64,000 nt of DNA from the NCBI RefSeq assembly GCF_014197205.1, contig NZ_JACIFD010000008.1, forward strand, positions 32,414 through 96,413. The letters are read 5' to 3'. Positions within the stretch are counted from its first letter, which is position 1, and the number at the start of each line of letters is the position of its first letter. A program made the position numbers and the translations under genes. This DNA comes from Canibacter oris (GTDB lineage Bacteria > Actinomycetota > Actinomycetes > Actinomycetales > Microbacteriaceae). Positions 1 to 10,285 of this stretch are shown one piece after another. The notes under the pieces were generated by a model. The model did no database searches. It saw nothing but the letters and a program-made list of their open reading frames with translations, and was not told where the DNA came from.

Positions 1-730
1 CCGCATACAGCGCCTGCTCATCAATCAGCCCACCGCGCGCAACGTTCACAACATACGCGCTCTGCTTCATCGCTTGCAGCTGCGGCGCACCAATCATCCC
101 CAGAGTTTCCGGAGTTTTGGGCATGTGGATCGTAATGAAGTCAGATTTCGCCACCAGCTCGTCGAGAGTCACAAGTCGCGCCCCGAGCTGCTGTGCGCGC
201 GCCGCACTGACATACGGGTCATAAGCCAAAATCTCCACCCCGAAAGGCTGCAGCCGCTCGGCGACCAAGCCTCCGATGCGCCCCAGCCCAATAATCCCGA
301 CGGTTTTTTCGTACATCTCAACGCCGGTAAAAGCACTGCGCTGCCATTTGCCCGCGGTCATTGAAGCGTGCGCCGGCTGCAGGTTACGCGCCAAGCCCAA
401 AATGTGCGCCACCGTAAGCTCGGCCGCACTGATCACGTTCGATGTCGGGGCATTAACGACCATCACACCTGCCTGGGTCGCCGCAGGAATATCGACGTTG
501 TCAAGGCCGACACCGGCGCGCGCAATCACCTTCAGCTGCGGCGCCCACGAAATGGCCTCCGCGTCGATGTTGGTTGCCGATCGCACCAGCACCGCTGCCG
601 CGTCTGCAAGCGCTGCGCGCAGCGCGTCTCGATCAGTGCCGTCAACGTTCACAATTTCGAAGTCAGGGCCAAGCGCTTCGACTGTGGCAGGTGACAGCTG
701 TTCAGCTAAAACCACTTTCGGTGTTGTCAC
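1..730 (-). CDS. serA: D-3-phosphoglycerate dehydrogenase (3' end outside window)
   Basis: Catalyses the first step of serine synthesis, NAD-dependent oxidation of 3-phosphoglycerate. Translating the minus strand from the GTG at 730 gives about 243 residues, with no stop before the window edge. The N-terminal catalytic part reads VLVRSATNID, the middle has IARAGVGLDNVD, and the NAD-binding Rossmann motif is GIIGLGRIGGLVAERL, followed by HMPKTPETLGMI. These are typical of SerA. The missing part should hold the catalytic His/Glu and the C-terminal ASB/ACT domains. The GTG start is chosen because VTTPKVVLAE is a normal SerA N-terminus, with a purine-rich AGAAAGAA just upstream. It lies about 100 bases after two small membrane protein genes on the same strand. 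Confidence 0.93.
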   Translation of the reverse strand, partial: MTTPKVVLAEQLSPATVEALGPDFEIVNVDGTDRDALRAALADAAAVLVRSATNIDAEAISWAPQLKVIARAGVGLDNVDIPAATQAGVMVVNAPTSNVISAAELTVAHILGLARNLQPAHASMTAGKWQRSAFTGVEMYEKTVGIIGLGRIGGLVAERLQPFGVEILAYDPYVSAARAQQLGARLVTLDELVAKSDFITIHMPKTPETLGMIGAPQLQAMKQSAYVVNVARGGLIDEQALYA

Positions 731-829
731 TTTTGTTCTTTCTGTTTGGGGTTTCGCTATAAATTTACGTTTGGGGCTGCGGCGGCGGGTTGATCCACCC
801 CCACAAGATTTTCAGGCAGCACCGTTTTG

Positions 830-1144
830 TTATTGGAAATATGTGCCCGGCGGAATCAGATACAGAATCTCCAGCTGCCACAGCGCGGTTAGCGCCACCG
901 CGAGCAGCAATAAGAGCGGACGCAAACCGGGTCGTTTACGACTCCCTACCAGCGCCGCGGCACCGAGCAGCAGCGGCAAAAGCACCGGCGTAACCAGCCA
1001 GAACCAGCCGATCGCTGAAACCGCGCTGCCCAGGCTCGCAATCTGCTGCGGCAAACCAATCATGTTGCCGAGCGCACTGAGCGCCGCAAACACCAGTAGC
1101 AACAGCAGCAGAATGTTAATAATCCAACGAACTGCGGCAAACAC
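830..1144 (-). CDS. Small hydrophobic membrane protein, function unknown
   Basis: Encodes 104 residues. Three strongly hydrophobic stretches (about residues 7-28, 42-64 and 76-97) predict three membrane helices, with a basic loop (GSRKRPGLRP) between the last two. The start is the GTG at 1144, which shares a base with the stop of the upstream gene (TAGTG), so translation is probably coupled. The reading frame is open further upstream but that extension is a poor protein lying inside the neighbour. I do not recognise a family. Its position between ilvC and serA suggests co-transcription with amino acid genes, without showing a role. Confidence 0.7.
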   Translation of the reverse strand: MFAAVRWIINILLLLLLVFAALSALGNMIGLPQQIASLGSAVSAIGWFWLVTPVLLPLLLGAAALVGSRKRPGLRPLLLLLAVALTALWQLEILYLIPPGTYFQ

Positions 1145-1689
1145 TAGACACCTCCGGTGGTGATAAACAGCGGCAGTGGCAAGAGCAGAATGATGCCCAA
1201 CACCAGCAGCGCGATAAGATTTGCTGCGCGTTGCCGGGAGATGCGGGCAGCAACCGCAAACCAAGCAGCCGGAGCCAAAACTGCTGCCCAGAAGAGTACA
1301 GTCTGCAGAAACACCCAGATGCTGCCGCCAGCGGTCGCGGAGAGCGTGTGCAGATAGCTGTACTGCTGCGCTACAATCCCCCACCCGAAAGTGTAAAGCA
1401 CGTAAATACCGCCGAAAATGCCGTACAGCATCAGCATGAGACTGCTGATCTGCGGCGCGGCCTCACTATCGCTAGCACCGCCTGCAGTGATAGCTTCATT
1501 TTGCGTAGCCGCAGCTTCACGCGCAGCAGCGCCATTTAAAGAGTCGGCTGGCGCAGTCGCTGGTCTCGCTATGTTGCCTTCCGGAACAGGGTTTAAAACA
1601 CGATGTGAGTCGTGTTGTGGATCCGCATCCGCACGTGCTTCCCAGCCAGCCTGCTGCAGCAGCCCGAGTTTCTTTTCTGAGTCAGTCAT
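1144..1689 (-). CDS. Membrane protein with disordered N-terminus, function unknown
   Basis: Encodes 181 residues. The first 80 or so are Ala/Glu/Asp-rich and look disordered. The rest holds three likely membrane helices (about 84-107, 125-148 and 157-176). It follows ilvC by about 75 bases and overlaps the next small membrane protein by one base. The two may form a pair in the membrane, which is inference from coupling only. I recall comparable membrane proteins beside ilvC or serA in related genera, sometimes mislabelled as DNA polymerase III gamma/tau because of the low-complexity start. Nothing here supports that label. Confidence 0.7.
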   Translation of the reverse strand: MTDSEKKLGLLQQAGWEARADADPQHDSHRVLNPVPEGNIARPATAPADSLNGAAAREAAATQNEAITAGGASDSEAAPQISSLMLMLYGIFGGIYVLYTFGWGIVAQQYSYLHTLSATAGGSIWVFLQTVLFWAAVLAPAAWFAVAARISRQRAANLIALLVLGIILLLPLPLFITTGGV

Positions 1690-1763
1690 AGCTTCCGTGG
1701 GTCTAAGAGTGAAATAAAGCGGGAGGCGAGCCTGGCAAATCCCAGACTCGCCTCGCTCATAGT

Positions 1764-2804
<1,041 letters not shown>

Positions 2805-2844
2805 TTATGAGGTTAGTTTCTTGCTATTAGCAAATCGTAAACAA

Positions 2845-3351
2845 TTATTTAAACGCGCGTTCGGTGATTGATTTTGGTCCGCGGCCAATCGCGATAAGAC
2901 CAGACTGCGCAAGCTCTTTAATACCGTAGGGCTCCAGCACCCGCAGCAGGGCGTTTACTTTGCCGCTGTCACCGGTGACTTCGATCACCAGCGCATCGTT
3001 CGCAACGTCAACGACGCGCGCACGAAACAGATTAACGGCTTCCAGCACCTGTGACCGGGTATTGTTATCAACCCGCACTTTAATCAGCATGTGCTCGCGT
3101 TGCACCGAGGTTGCCTGTTCCAGCTCCACAATTTTCAACACGTTTACAAGTTTGTTGAGCTGTTTGGTGAGCTGTTCCAAAAGCAGTTCGTCTTCATCTG
3201 CCACAACTGTGATGCGACTAAAGCCCTTCACCTCTGTTGGCCCCACTGCCAGTGATTCGATGTTAAAGCCGCGCCGTGAAAAGAGCCCCGCTACGCGCGA
3301 CAGAATACCCGGCTTGTCTTCTACCAAAAGACTCAGTACTCGCCTTGTCAT
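2845..3351 (-). CDS. ilvN: Acetolactate synthase, small regulatory subunit
   Basis: Regulatory subunit of acetohydroxyacid synthase. It binds valine through an N-terminal ACT domain and activates the IlvB catalytic subunit. Encodes 168 residues, usual for actinobacteria. The ACT signature LVEDKPGILSRVAGLF starts at residue 9, with RGFNIESLAVGPTE after it. The C-terminal half is the usual ALS_ss_C domain. The ATG overlaps the ilvB stop by one base (TAATG), so the two subunits are made by coupled translation. Confidence 0.97.
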   Translation of the reverse strand: MTRRVLSLLVEDKPGILSRVAGLFSRRGFNIESLAVGPTEVKGFSRITVVADEDELLLEQLTKQLNKLVNVLKIVELEQATSVQREHMLIKVRVDNNTRSQVLEAVNLFRARVVDVANDALVIEVTGDSGKVNALLRVLEPYGIKELAQSGLIAIGRGPKSITERAFK

Positions 3352-5141
3352 TATTCTTCATCCCATTCTGGGCTGTTCACCCGCGCATACTGCACTTCAC
3401 TGTTGGAGACCCCCTGTGGCACCATCGGCCACACCATAGCGTCTGAGCTGACAACGAAATCAATCACCACCGGGCGATCATTGGTTGCCAGCGCGGTTTG
3501 AATTGCAGCATCAACCTCTTCGGCTTTGGTAACCCGTAGCGCCAAGGCACCATAGGCCTCGCCCAGTTTCACAAAATCTGGAATGTGGATCCGGTTGTGC
3601 CCGGTTTCCAGCTCGGTGTGTGAGTAACGCTCATCGTAGAACAGGGTCTGCCACTGCCGTACCATCCCCAGTGAGGAGTTGTTAATCACCGCGACCTTGA
3701 TTGGAATGTTATTAAGGGCGCAGGTTGCCAGCTCTTGGTTGGTCATTTGGAAGCAACCATCACCGTCGATCGCCCACACCACGCGTTCGGGCTGTGCAAC
3801 CTTAGCACCCATGGCAGCCGGCACGGAGTATCCCATGGTGCCAGCGCCGCCAGAGTTGAGGAAAGCGTTGGGGCGCTCATGCGGCAGGAACTGCGCAGAC
3901 CACATCTGGTGCTGTCCCACACCAACTGCGTAAACTGCTTCGGGGCCGGTTAGCTCGCCGATCCGCTGAATTACGTGCTGCGGCGATAGCAAGCCGTCGC
4001 TGGTTGGCTGGTAGCCGAGCGGATAGGTTTCGCGCAGCGAGTTCAGGCGCGCCCACCATTCGCTAAGGTCTGGTTTGCCGTGGATCCGCTGCTGCGCTGC
4101 TACCGCCCCGAAAAGATCACGCATCACCTCTTTTGCGTCGCCCACGATTGGCACGTCAGCGAAGCGAATCTTGGAAATTTCTGCGGGGTCGATGTCAGCG
4201 TGAATAACCTTCGCATCGGGTGCGAAAAATTCTGCTTTACCGGTAACCCGATCGTCGAAGCGGGCTCCGATGGCGATTAGCAGATCCGCTTCTTGTAGCG
4301 CCAGCACAGCTGGCACAGTGCCGTGCATGCCGGGCATGCCGAGGCACAGTTCATGCGAGTCAGGAAATATCCCACGAGCCATCAGAGTGTTCACAACCGG
4401 GGCTCCCGTGAGTTCCGCCAGCGCCAGCAGCTCCGCCGCGGCACCGGCACGACCAACACCGCCGCCGATGTAGAAAACCGGCTTCTGAGCTTCGCTGATG
4501 AGCTCCGCAGCGGCCGCAATCTGCTTATTGTTTGGTTTGGTGCTTGGACGGTAACCAGCCAGTTCCACATCGGGGTTCCAAACGAAATCAAATTCTCCCT
4601 GCTGTGCGTCTTTGGTGATGTCTACCAAAACCGGTCCGGGCCGCCCGGTGGTTGCAAGGTGATACGCTGCTGCGATTGCCCCCGGCACATCCTCTGGCCG
4701 CTTTACCAGGAAACTGTGTTTCGTAATCGGCATCGTAATACCAACGATATCGGCTTCCTGGAAAGCATCAGTACCCATCAAAGAAGAGAAAACCTGCCCA
4801 GTGATGGCAATCAGCGGAACTGAGTCCATATAGGCGTCAGCAATCGCTGTGACAAGGTTGGTTGCACCAGGGCCACTGGTCGCAACACACACACCAACTT
4901 TGCCACTAGCAGAAGCGTATCCCTCAGCAGCATGCCCGGCTCCCTGCTCATGTCGTACCAAAATATGGCGGATGCCCAAATCACTTGTCGCCATCGCGTC
5001 GTAAAGCGGCAGCAGGGCTCCGCCTGGTAACCCAAAAATGTCAGTAACGCCAAGCTTGTGTAAACTATGCAGCACCGCTTCGGCGCCGTTCATCCACTGC
5101 CCACGAGTGGTTTTCCCCGATACAGAGGTAGTAACGCTCAT
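3351..5141 (-). CDS. ilvB: Acetolactate synthase, large catalytic subunit
   Basis: TPP-dependent condensation of two pyruvates, or of pyruvate with 2-ketobutyrate, at the head of branched-chain amino acid synthesis. Encodes 596 residues, full length. The order is the TPP pyrimidine-binding domain with catalytic Glu in [14 protein letters not shown] (about residue 65), a central FAD-type domain with [12 protein letters not shown], and a TPP pyrophosphate-binding domain with [15 protein letters not shown] (about 460). The first 15 or so residues are a variable leader. It begins about 32 bases after ilvD and overlaps ilvN by one base, so ilvD-ilvB-ilvN-ilvC is probably one transcript. Confidence 0.97.
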   Translation of the reverse strand: MSVTTSVSGKTTRGQWMNGAEAVLHSLHKLGVTDIFGLPGGALLPLYDAMATSDLGIRHILVRHEQGAGHAAEGYASASGKVGVCVATSGPGATNLVTAIADAYMDSVPLIAITGQVFSSLMGTDAFQEADIVGITMPITKHSFLVKRPEDVPGAIAAAYHLATTGRPGPVLVDITKDAQQGEFDFVWNPDVELAGYRPSTKPNNKQIAAAAELISEAQKPVFYIGGGVGRAGAAAELLALAELTGAPVVNTLMARGIFPDSHELCLGMPGMHGTVPAVLALQEADLLIAIGARFDDRVTGKAEFFAPDAKVIHADIDPAEISKIRFADVPIVGDAKEVMRDLFGAVAAQQRIHGKPDLSEWWARLNSLRETYPLGYQPTSDGLLSPQHVIQRIGELTGPEAVYAVGVGQHQMWSAQFLPHERPNAFLNSGGAGTMGYSVPAAMGAKVAQPERVVWAIDGDGCFQMTNQELATCALNNIPIKVAVINNSSLGMVRQWQTLFYDERYSHTELETGHNRIHIPDFVKLGEAYGALALRVTKAEEVDAAIQTALATNDRPVVIDFVVSSDAMVWPMVPQGVSNSEVQYARVNSPEWDEE

Positions 5142-5173
5142 CAGATTCTTTCTTTTGTCTAGACTAAATACGC

Positions 5174-6868
5174 TTACCCCGTTACAGCACCCTCTGACGC
5201 TGAACGCACAAGTTTTGCATACTTAGCGAGAACACCCTTTGTATACCGCGGCGGCAATGGCTCCCAATTGTTTTTCCGGGATTCTAGCTCAGCGGGATCT
5301 ACCAGCAGATCGAGCGTTTTATTGGTGATATCAACTTTAATCAAATCACCATCACGCACCAGAGCGATAGGGCCACCATCAACTGCTTCTGGCGCAACAT
5401 GGCCGATGCACAGGCCGGTTGTGCCGCCTGAGAAACGTCCATCAGTTAATAATAGTACATCTTTGCCAAGACCCGCACCTTTAATCGCGCCGGTGATGGC
5501 GAGCATCTCACGCATCCCTGGGCCGCCCTTCGGACCTTCATAGCGAATCACGACAACGTCGCCGTGCCCAATCTTGCCCTCCGTCAGGGCGTCCATCGCT
5601 GCCCGCTCGCGGTCGAAAACCCGCGCCGGGCCGGTGAAAGTGTCAAGCGTAAAGCCGGCGGTCTTCACAACCGCACCCTCCGGAGCCAGCGTGCCACCCA
5701 GAATAGTGAGGCCACCGTTGGCATGCAGTGGGTTGTCAAGCGTACGCACAACCTCGCCGTCAAGCGGTGCAGGATCAAGCTCTGCCAGGTTTTCGGCCAC
5801 GGTTTTACCGGTTACAGTCAGCGCATCACCGTGCAGCAAGCCGGCATCCAGCAGCGCCTTCATAATCACCGGCATCCCGCCGACGCGGTCGAAATCTTGC
5901 GCCACATACTGCCCAAACGGTTTCATATCCGCCAGGTGCGGCACCTTACTGCCAATGCGGTTGAAGTCTTCCAGGGTGAGATCAACCTCAGCCTCGCGCG
6001 CAATTGCCAGCAGGTGCAGCACGGCGTTGGTTGATCCTCCAAGCACCATTGCAACCGCGATAGCGTTCTCGAAGGCTTTCTTGGTGAGAATGTCACGCGC
6101 GGTGATGCCCCGACGCAGCAGCTCTACAACGGCTTCACCTGACCGATGCGCAAAGTAGTCCCGGCGACGGTCAGCACTTGGCGGCGCAGCAGAACCCGGC
6201 AGGCTCATGCCGAGCGCTTCTGCAACGCAGGCCATAGTGTTTGCGGTGTACATGCCACCGCAGGCACCCTCGCCCGGTGCGATAGCGCACTCAACGCGCT
6301 TCAGATCTTCTTCGCTTAAGGTGCCAGCTTTACAAGCACCCACGGCTTCAAAAGCGTCAATGATGGTGACGGTTTTTTCGGTGCCATCGCTGAGCTTGAC
6401 CCAGCCGGGAGCGATTGATCCGGCATACAAAAACACAGACGCTAGATCCAGGCGCGCCGCTGCCATTAGCATCCCCGGCAGTGATTTATCGCAGCCCGCT
6501 AGCACAACTGTGCCGTCGAGCCGCTCCGCCATCACCACGGTCTCAACTGAATCAGCAATAACCTCGCGGGACACCAGCGAGAAGTGCATCCCCTCGTGGC
6601 CCATAGATATACCGTCAGAAACAGAAATCGTGCCGAACTGCAACGGGTAGCCTCCGCCCGCATGTACACCCTCTTTTGCACCCTGCGCTAAACGGTCAAG
6701 GCTCAGGTTACAGGGAGTAATTTCGTTCCAGGAACTGGCAATACCAATTTGCGGCTTTTCCCAGTCAGCATCACCCATGCCAACTGCGCGCAACATGCCG
6801 CGCGCTGCGGCTTTTTCGATGCCGTCGGTGACGTCACGACTACGAGGTTTGATATCGATTTCTGCCAT
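5174..6868 (-). CDS. ilvD: Dihydroxy-acid dehydratase
   Basis: Iron-sulphur dehydratase catalysing the third common step of valine and isoleucine synthesis. Encodes 564 residues, full length. Conserved features include [13 protein letters not shown] near residue 42, [12 protein letters not shown] with a cluster-binding Cys near 123, and [13 protein letters not shown] near 196 with another. [19 protein letters not shown] lies near 470. It is the first gene of the ilv group; the promoter should lie in the roughly 200 bases shared with the divergent small membrane protein gene. I looked there for a branched-chain leader peptide and found none that convinced me. Confidence 0.97.
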   Translation of the reverse strand: MAEIDIKPRSRDVTDGIEKAAARGMLRAVGMGDADWEKPQIGIASSWNEITPCNLSLDRLAQGAKEGVHAGGGYPLQFGTISVSDGISMGHEGMHFSLVSREVIADSVETVVMAERLDGTVVLAGCDKSLPGMLMAAARLDLASVFLYAGSIAPGWVKLSDGTEKTVTIIDAFEAVGACKAGTLSEEDLKRVECAIAPGEGACGGMYTANTMACVAEALGMSLPGSAAPPSADRRRDYFAHRSGEAVVELLRRGITARDILTKKAFENAIAVAMVLGGSTNAVLHLLAIAREAEVDLTLEDFNRIGSKVPHLADMKPFGQYVAQDFDRVGGMPVIMKALLDAGLLHGDALTVTGKTVAENLAELDPAPLDGEVVRTLDNPLHANGGLTILGGTLAPEGAVVKTAGFTLDTFTGPARVFDRERAAMDALTEGKIGHGDVVVIRYEGPKGGPGMREMLAITGAIKGAGLGKDVLLLTDGRFSGGTTGLCIGHVAPEAVDGGPIALVRDGDLIKVDITNKTLDLLVDPAELESRKNNWEPLPPRYTKGVLAKYAKLVRSASEGAVTG

Positions 6869-7068
6869 AGCAATATTGTAGCGCCAGGCATATTTAAGTT
6901 GCGGCAGTTACAGTGATAGTTAGCGTTTTGTTGCCCTATATCACACACCCTGTTTGTTACCACTGCGGGAAAACTCATAAAAAACCGCTAGGCTTGACTC
7001 AGACTGTGCTGCAGCAAAGTGTTTTCTCACGCAGTACGCTAAGCGGTTCTACGCAGAAAAGAGGAAAA

Positions 7069-7323
7069 ATGGGTATTGGACGTTACGTGCTTAACAGTGG
7101 CATTATCAGCTCCGCTGTTGGAGCTTTGGGCGTTGCGAAGCAAACCAAGAAAATGCCGCGCGATTGGCGTCGTTTTCTAGTGTGGGCGACCTGGGGCATC
7201 AGTTTCGTGCTGGCGGTGGCTTCTGTGCGCAAATCCGACAGCGATGCAGCGCACGTTAAGCACCAAAAAAAGCAGGCCGAGTTTGCTAAAGCAGCTAAGC
7301 GCAGCCGTAACCAACACCGCTAG
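7069..7323 (+). CDS. Small membrane protein, function unknown
   Basis: Encodes 84 residues from the ATG at 7069, preceded by AGAGGAAAA. The frame is open upstream to about 6913, but that extension has no ribosome-binding site and unlikely composition. One membrane helix is likely around residues 36-52 (RRFLVWATWGISFVLAVASV), followed by a very basic lysine-rich tail. This looks like a short membrane-tethered protein with a cytoplasmic basic tail. No family recognised. It is divergent from ilvD and followed by nhaA after about 137 bases. Confidence 0.7.
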   Translation: MGIGRYVLNSGIISSAVGALGVAKQTKKMPRDWRRFLVWATWGISFVLAVASVRKSDSDAAHVKHQKKQAEFAKAAKRSRNQHR

Positions 7324-7460
7324 ATAGCTAGTTGCCGACGGTCACCCCTCACCGCTGGTACGGTAAAATTAGGTCTTGTGGCAGGTTTGCCGCGCCCACC
7401 GCGGAATGCTCAACAGTGCTTCTGCCGCGTGATTAGATGCTGAATTAAAGAACCCGAGAG

Positions 7461-8765
7461 ATGATGTCACAAACCTATTCGCACGCTCCCAAAGCCCCGA
7501 GCCAAAAAGGTCAAAAACGGCGAATCTTCAGACTCGCTAGAAGGCGCGAGGTTGTCCGTGTCGGACGGCTGCTGCGGGCCGAAATGGTGGGGGGCGCGAT
7601 TATCATCGTTGCAGCTCTCTTGGGTTTTATTTTCGCCAATTCGCCTGCCGCAGAGACCTTCTTTAACCTGCGTGGCACCTATGTCGGCTTGGAGAATATT
7701 TTTGGCTTCGAGCAACTCGATCTGAAACTCAGCATCGGGCACTGGGCTGCTGACGGGCTACTCGCAATCTTTTTCTTCCTCGTCGGCTTGGAGCTGAAAC
7801 ACGAGTTTGTGCACGGCGAGCTCAGTAAATTTCAAACCGCGATTGTGCCTGTTGCTGCTGCCTTCGGCGGTGCTCTGGTGCCAGCTGTAATCTTCTTAAC
7901 TTTTAACGCACAAACTGGTTTCGCGCACGGGTGGGCTATTCCAACCGCAACCGATATTGCTTTCGCGGTTGCTATTCTGGGAGTAATCGCTCCCGGGGTG
8001 CCCACCGCGCTGCGCATGTTCCTGTTAACTCTTGCGGTTGTTGATGATCTGCTGGCAATTTTGATTATTGCGGTGTTTTACACCAGCCAGGTGCAGTTCT
8101 GGGCGCTCGGCCTAGCGCTGATTCCGCTGGCGCTTTACGGTTTCTTAACACAGAAATTCTCGCGATTCTTTGCAGAGCAGGCTTGGAGCGCTTGGGTTAT
8201 TCTACTGCCACTGGGTGTTATCACTTGGGCGTTTTTCCTCATCAGCGGGGTGCACGCTACCATCGCCGGGGTGCTGCTGGCATTTACCGTGCCTGTGATT
8301 GCCAAGGATGGATCGCACCTGGCAGAAAAATTAGCGTTCCGCTTCCAGCCGCTCTCTACTGGCATTGCCGTGCCGATTTTTGCTTTCTTCTCTGCCGGCG
8401 TTTCGCTGTCAGGCGAAGCCCGTTTCCCATTTGACCCGATTGTCTACGGTATCGTGCTGGGTCTTGTCATCGGTAAGCCGCTGGGCATTATGCTCACCAC
8501 CTGGGCTGTCACGAAGTTCACTCAGGCAGAGCTTGATCCGGCGATTAAGTGGCGTCAGGTGCTGGGCGTGGCTACCCTCGCGGGTATCGGCTTCACAGTG
8601 TCCCTGCTAATTGCCGAGCTGAGTTTTGTGAGCGCAGCTGACCAAGACACCGCCCGTCTCGCGGTGATGGCTGGTTCTATCCTGGCTATCGTGGTTGCGG
8701 CTGCCGTGTTCCTGACCCAAAATCGCAGCCAGTCGCGCAACCACAAACAGCAGTTGCAACGCTAA
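7461..8765 (+). CDS. nhaA: Na+/H+ antiporter, NhaA family
   Basis: Exports sodium in exchange for protons across the cytoplasmic membrane. Encodes 434 residues, with a roughly 40-residue basic N-terminal extension before the transporter fold. Landmarks are FFFLVGLELKHEF near 105, PTATDIAFAVAILG near 160, and the ion-binding Asp pair in TLAVVDDLLAILII near 190. Helices continue through GVATLAGIGFTVSLLIAELSF near 385. The start is the first of two ATGs in tandem; CCGAGAG upstream is a modest ribosome-binding site. It appears to be a single-gene unit. Confidence 0.95.
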   Translation: MMSQTYSHAPKAPSQKGQKRRIFRLARRREVVRVGRLLRAEMVGGAIIIVAALLGFIFANSPAAETFFNLRGTYVGLENIFGFEQLDLKLSIGHWAADGLLAIFFFLVGLELKHEFVHGELSKFQTAIVPVAAAFGGALVPAVIFLTFNAQTGFAHGWAIPTATDIAFAVAILGVIAPGVPTALRMFLLTLAVVDDLLAILIIAVFYTSQVQFWALGLALIPLALYGFLTQKFSRFFAEQAWSAWVILLPLGVITWAFFLISGVHATIAGVLLAFTVPVIAKDGSHLAEKLAFRFQPLSTGIAVPIFAFFSAGVSLSGEARFPFDPIVYGIVLGLVIGKPLGIMLTTWAVTKFTQAELDPAIKWRQVLGVATLAGIGFTVSLLIAELSFVSAADQDTARLAVMAGSILAIVVAAAVFLTQNRSQSRNHKQQLQR

Positions 8766-8850
8766 CCCAAAACTGCGAAACACGGCGCTACCCAACATTT
8801 TATGGGAGGTGGATCAGCATTGCGCGCAGCCGCCTGCCTTGTGAGAGGCT

Positions 8851-9273
8851 TTAAGCAAATTTCACAAAACTGCGCAACTGAAAATCCGTGAAGTCACGTA
8901 TCTCGGTGAACCCGCAAGACTCATAAAAGTTACGCTGTGCTGTTTCGGCATCAGTTAATAAAACTGTTTGTCGCACCCGCAGGTCACTCAAGGCACACTC
9001 TAGCAGCCGCGTTGCGATGCCCTGTCGCCGCTGCGCTGGATCCACCAAAATATCCTGCACGTAAGCTATCGTGTGAAAATCAGTTAGCACCCTGCACAAA
9101 CCCACCAAACGCTCAGCATTAAATGCCGCTACTACCACGTCACTGGAAACAATGCCGGCCAGTAGTGCTGCCAAATCATTTGTGTAGGAAGTCCATCCCA
9201 CAGCGGTGTAAAGATCGTTAATAGCTGCCGCTGTTAAGCATTCGGGATCTGAGACTTTCACAATTTCTACCAT
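8851..9273 (-). CDS. GNAT family N-acetyltransferase
   Basis: Encodes 140 residues with the GNAT fold: acetyl-CoA-binding motif A reads ILVDPAQRRQGIATRLLECAL (quoted over two parts of the motif, about 84-103), and the C-terminal NFYESCGFTEI is the typical beta-bulge motif B. The substrate cannot be told from sequence. The ATG at 9273 is chosen because the family usually begins just before this strand; an in-frame GTG at 9303 adds ten residues. Neither has a strong ribosome-binding site. It lies after nhaA on the opposite strand and before the rpsD terminator. Confidence 0.85.
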   Translation of the reverse strand: MVEIVKVSDPECLTAAAINDLYTAVGWTSYTNDLAALLAGIVSSDVVVAAFNAERLVGLCRVLTDFHTIAYVQDILVDPAQRRQGIATRLLECALSDLRVRQTVLLTDAETAQRNFYESCGFTEIRDFTDFQLRSFVKFA

Positions 9274-9367
9274 GCTGATTATTGTATAACCCCACTGCCT
9301 CACTTAGTTAGCACCCAACTTGCTTTGTGTGCCCAGCTCATTGCCTCTCACGAGCGCGTGCACAGCA

Positions 9368-9399
9368 AAAGCCCCGGCTCGATTACGAACCGGGGCTTT
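9368..9399 (-). terminator. Intrinsic terminator of rpsD
   Basis: An AAAGCCCCGG arm and its exact complement CCGGGGCTTT surround a 12-base loop. Read on the minus strand the stem is followed by a T-rich tail, about 13 bases past the rpsD stop. Confidence 0.85.
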
Positions 9400-9411
9400 A
9401 AGCTCAAGCTA

Positions 9412-10041
9412 TTAGCGACCTGAGTAGTACTCAACAACCAGCTGCTCTTCGCAGATGATTGGAACTTCTTTACGCTCTGGGCGACGAACCAACTTAGCCT
9501 GCAGCTTGTCGAGCTCAACCTCGAGGTAAGCAGGAACCGGAGGCAGAACCTCTGCGTGGCCGCCTGCTGCAGCTACCTGGAATGGCTCCAGGCCCTCTGA
9601 ACGCTCTTTCACGTTAATCTGCTGACCTGGCTTCACGCGGAATGATGGGCGGTCAACAATCTTGCCGTCAACAAGGATATGACGATGCACAACGATCTGA
9701 CGAGCCTGTGCCTGGGTGCGAGCAAAACCTGCGCGCAGCACCAGTGCATCAAGCCGCATCTCCAGCAGCTCAACCAGGTTTTCACCGGTCAGACCTGACT
9801 GACGGCGTGCCTCGTTGAAGACAATGCGCAGCTGCTTCTCGCGAATGCCGTACTGTGCGCGAAGACGCTGCTTCTCGCGCAGACGAACTGCGTAGTCGCT
9901 GTCGCTCTTACGCTTGGTGCGGCCGTGCTGACCTGGTGCATATGGGCGCTTCTCGAGGTAACGAGCAGCTTTCGGGGTGAGCGCAATGCCAAGGGCACGT
10001 GACTGACGTACCTTAGCGCGAGTGCGTGTAGTCTTTGACAC
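9412..10041 (-). CDS. rpsD: 30S ribosomal protein S4
   Basis: Primary 16S rRNA-binding protein that starts assembly of the 30S body. Encodes 209 residues from the GTG at 10041, preceded by AAAGAAAGGCAG. The frame extends 30 codons upstream, but VSKTTRTRAKVRQSRALG is the expected start. The N-terminal S4 part has KRPYAPGQHG; the S4 RNA-binding domain has LEMRLDALVLRAGFA and HILVDGKIVDRPSFRV. The C-terminus VEYYSGR is normal. It lacks the zinc-binding cysteines of the C+ form. The intergenic stretch upstream (about 240 bases) probably holds its promoter and leader. Confidence 0.97.
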   Translation of the reverse strand: MSKTTRTRAKVRQSRALGIALTPKAARYLEKRPYAPGQHGRTKRKSDSDYAVRLREKQRLRAQYGIREKQLRIVFNEARRQSGLTGENLVELLEMRLDALVLRAGFARTQAQARQIVVHRHILVDGKIVDRPSFRVKPGQQINVKERSEGLEPFQVAAAGGHAEVLPPVPAYLEVELDKLQAKLVRRPERKEVPIICEEQLVVEYYSGR

Positions 10042-10285
10042 TTCACTGCCTTTCTTTAATTGATTTCTGCGATGCCATAAATAGGCGTTGTTTTCTCGGC
10101 CTGCGCAGCGCCCGCACGTAGGAACGTGCACGCGACGCCGCTAACCGGCGAACCGGTAAGAAAACGACCAGCGCAGAAACCGCAAGGCTCTGCCCTGTGA
10201 GCAAAAGCTCATTACTTCAGCTTTTAAAGCTAAAAATGGCCATTAGCAATACTAACACAAAACAGGCGCAGGGTGCTGCCAGCCG
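10042..10285 (-). promoter_or_regulatory. Upstream leader region of rpsD
   Basis: A 244-base gap between the MFS gene and rpsD. On the minus strand it has a TTAGTATTG stretch resembling a -10 region (near 10249), then short inverted repeats such as GAGCTTTTGCTC, and a GC-rich stretch before the rpsD ribosome-binding site. An S4 autoregulatory leader is possible but I see no recognisable S4 pseudoknot. No open frame in it looks coding. Confidence 0.3.

Noticed and set aside
276..1163. Long open frame on the plus strand, 295 codons
   Set aside because: Antisense to serA and the small membrane protein genes; low-complexity Ser/Ala product typical of a shadow frame.
6703..6978. Possible branched-chain leader peptide before ilvD
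   Set aside because: The frame has no cluster of Leu, Val or Ile codons followed by a terminator, and it runs into ilvD in another frame.
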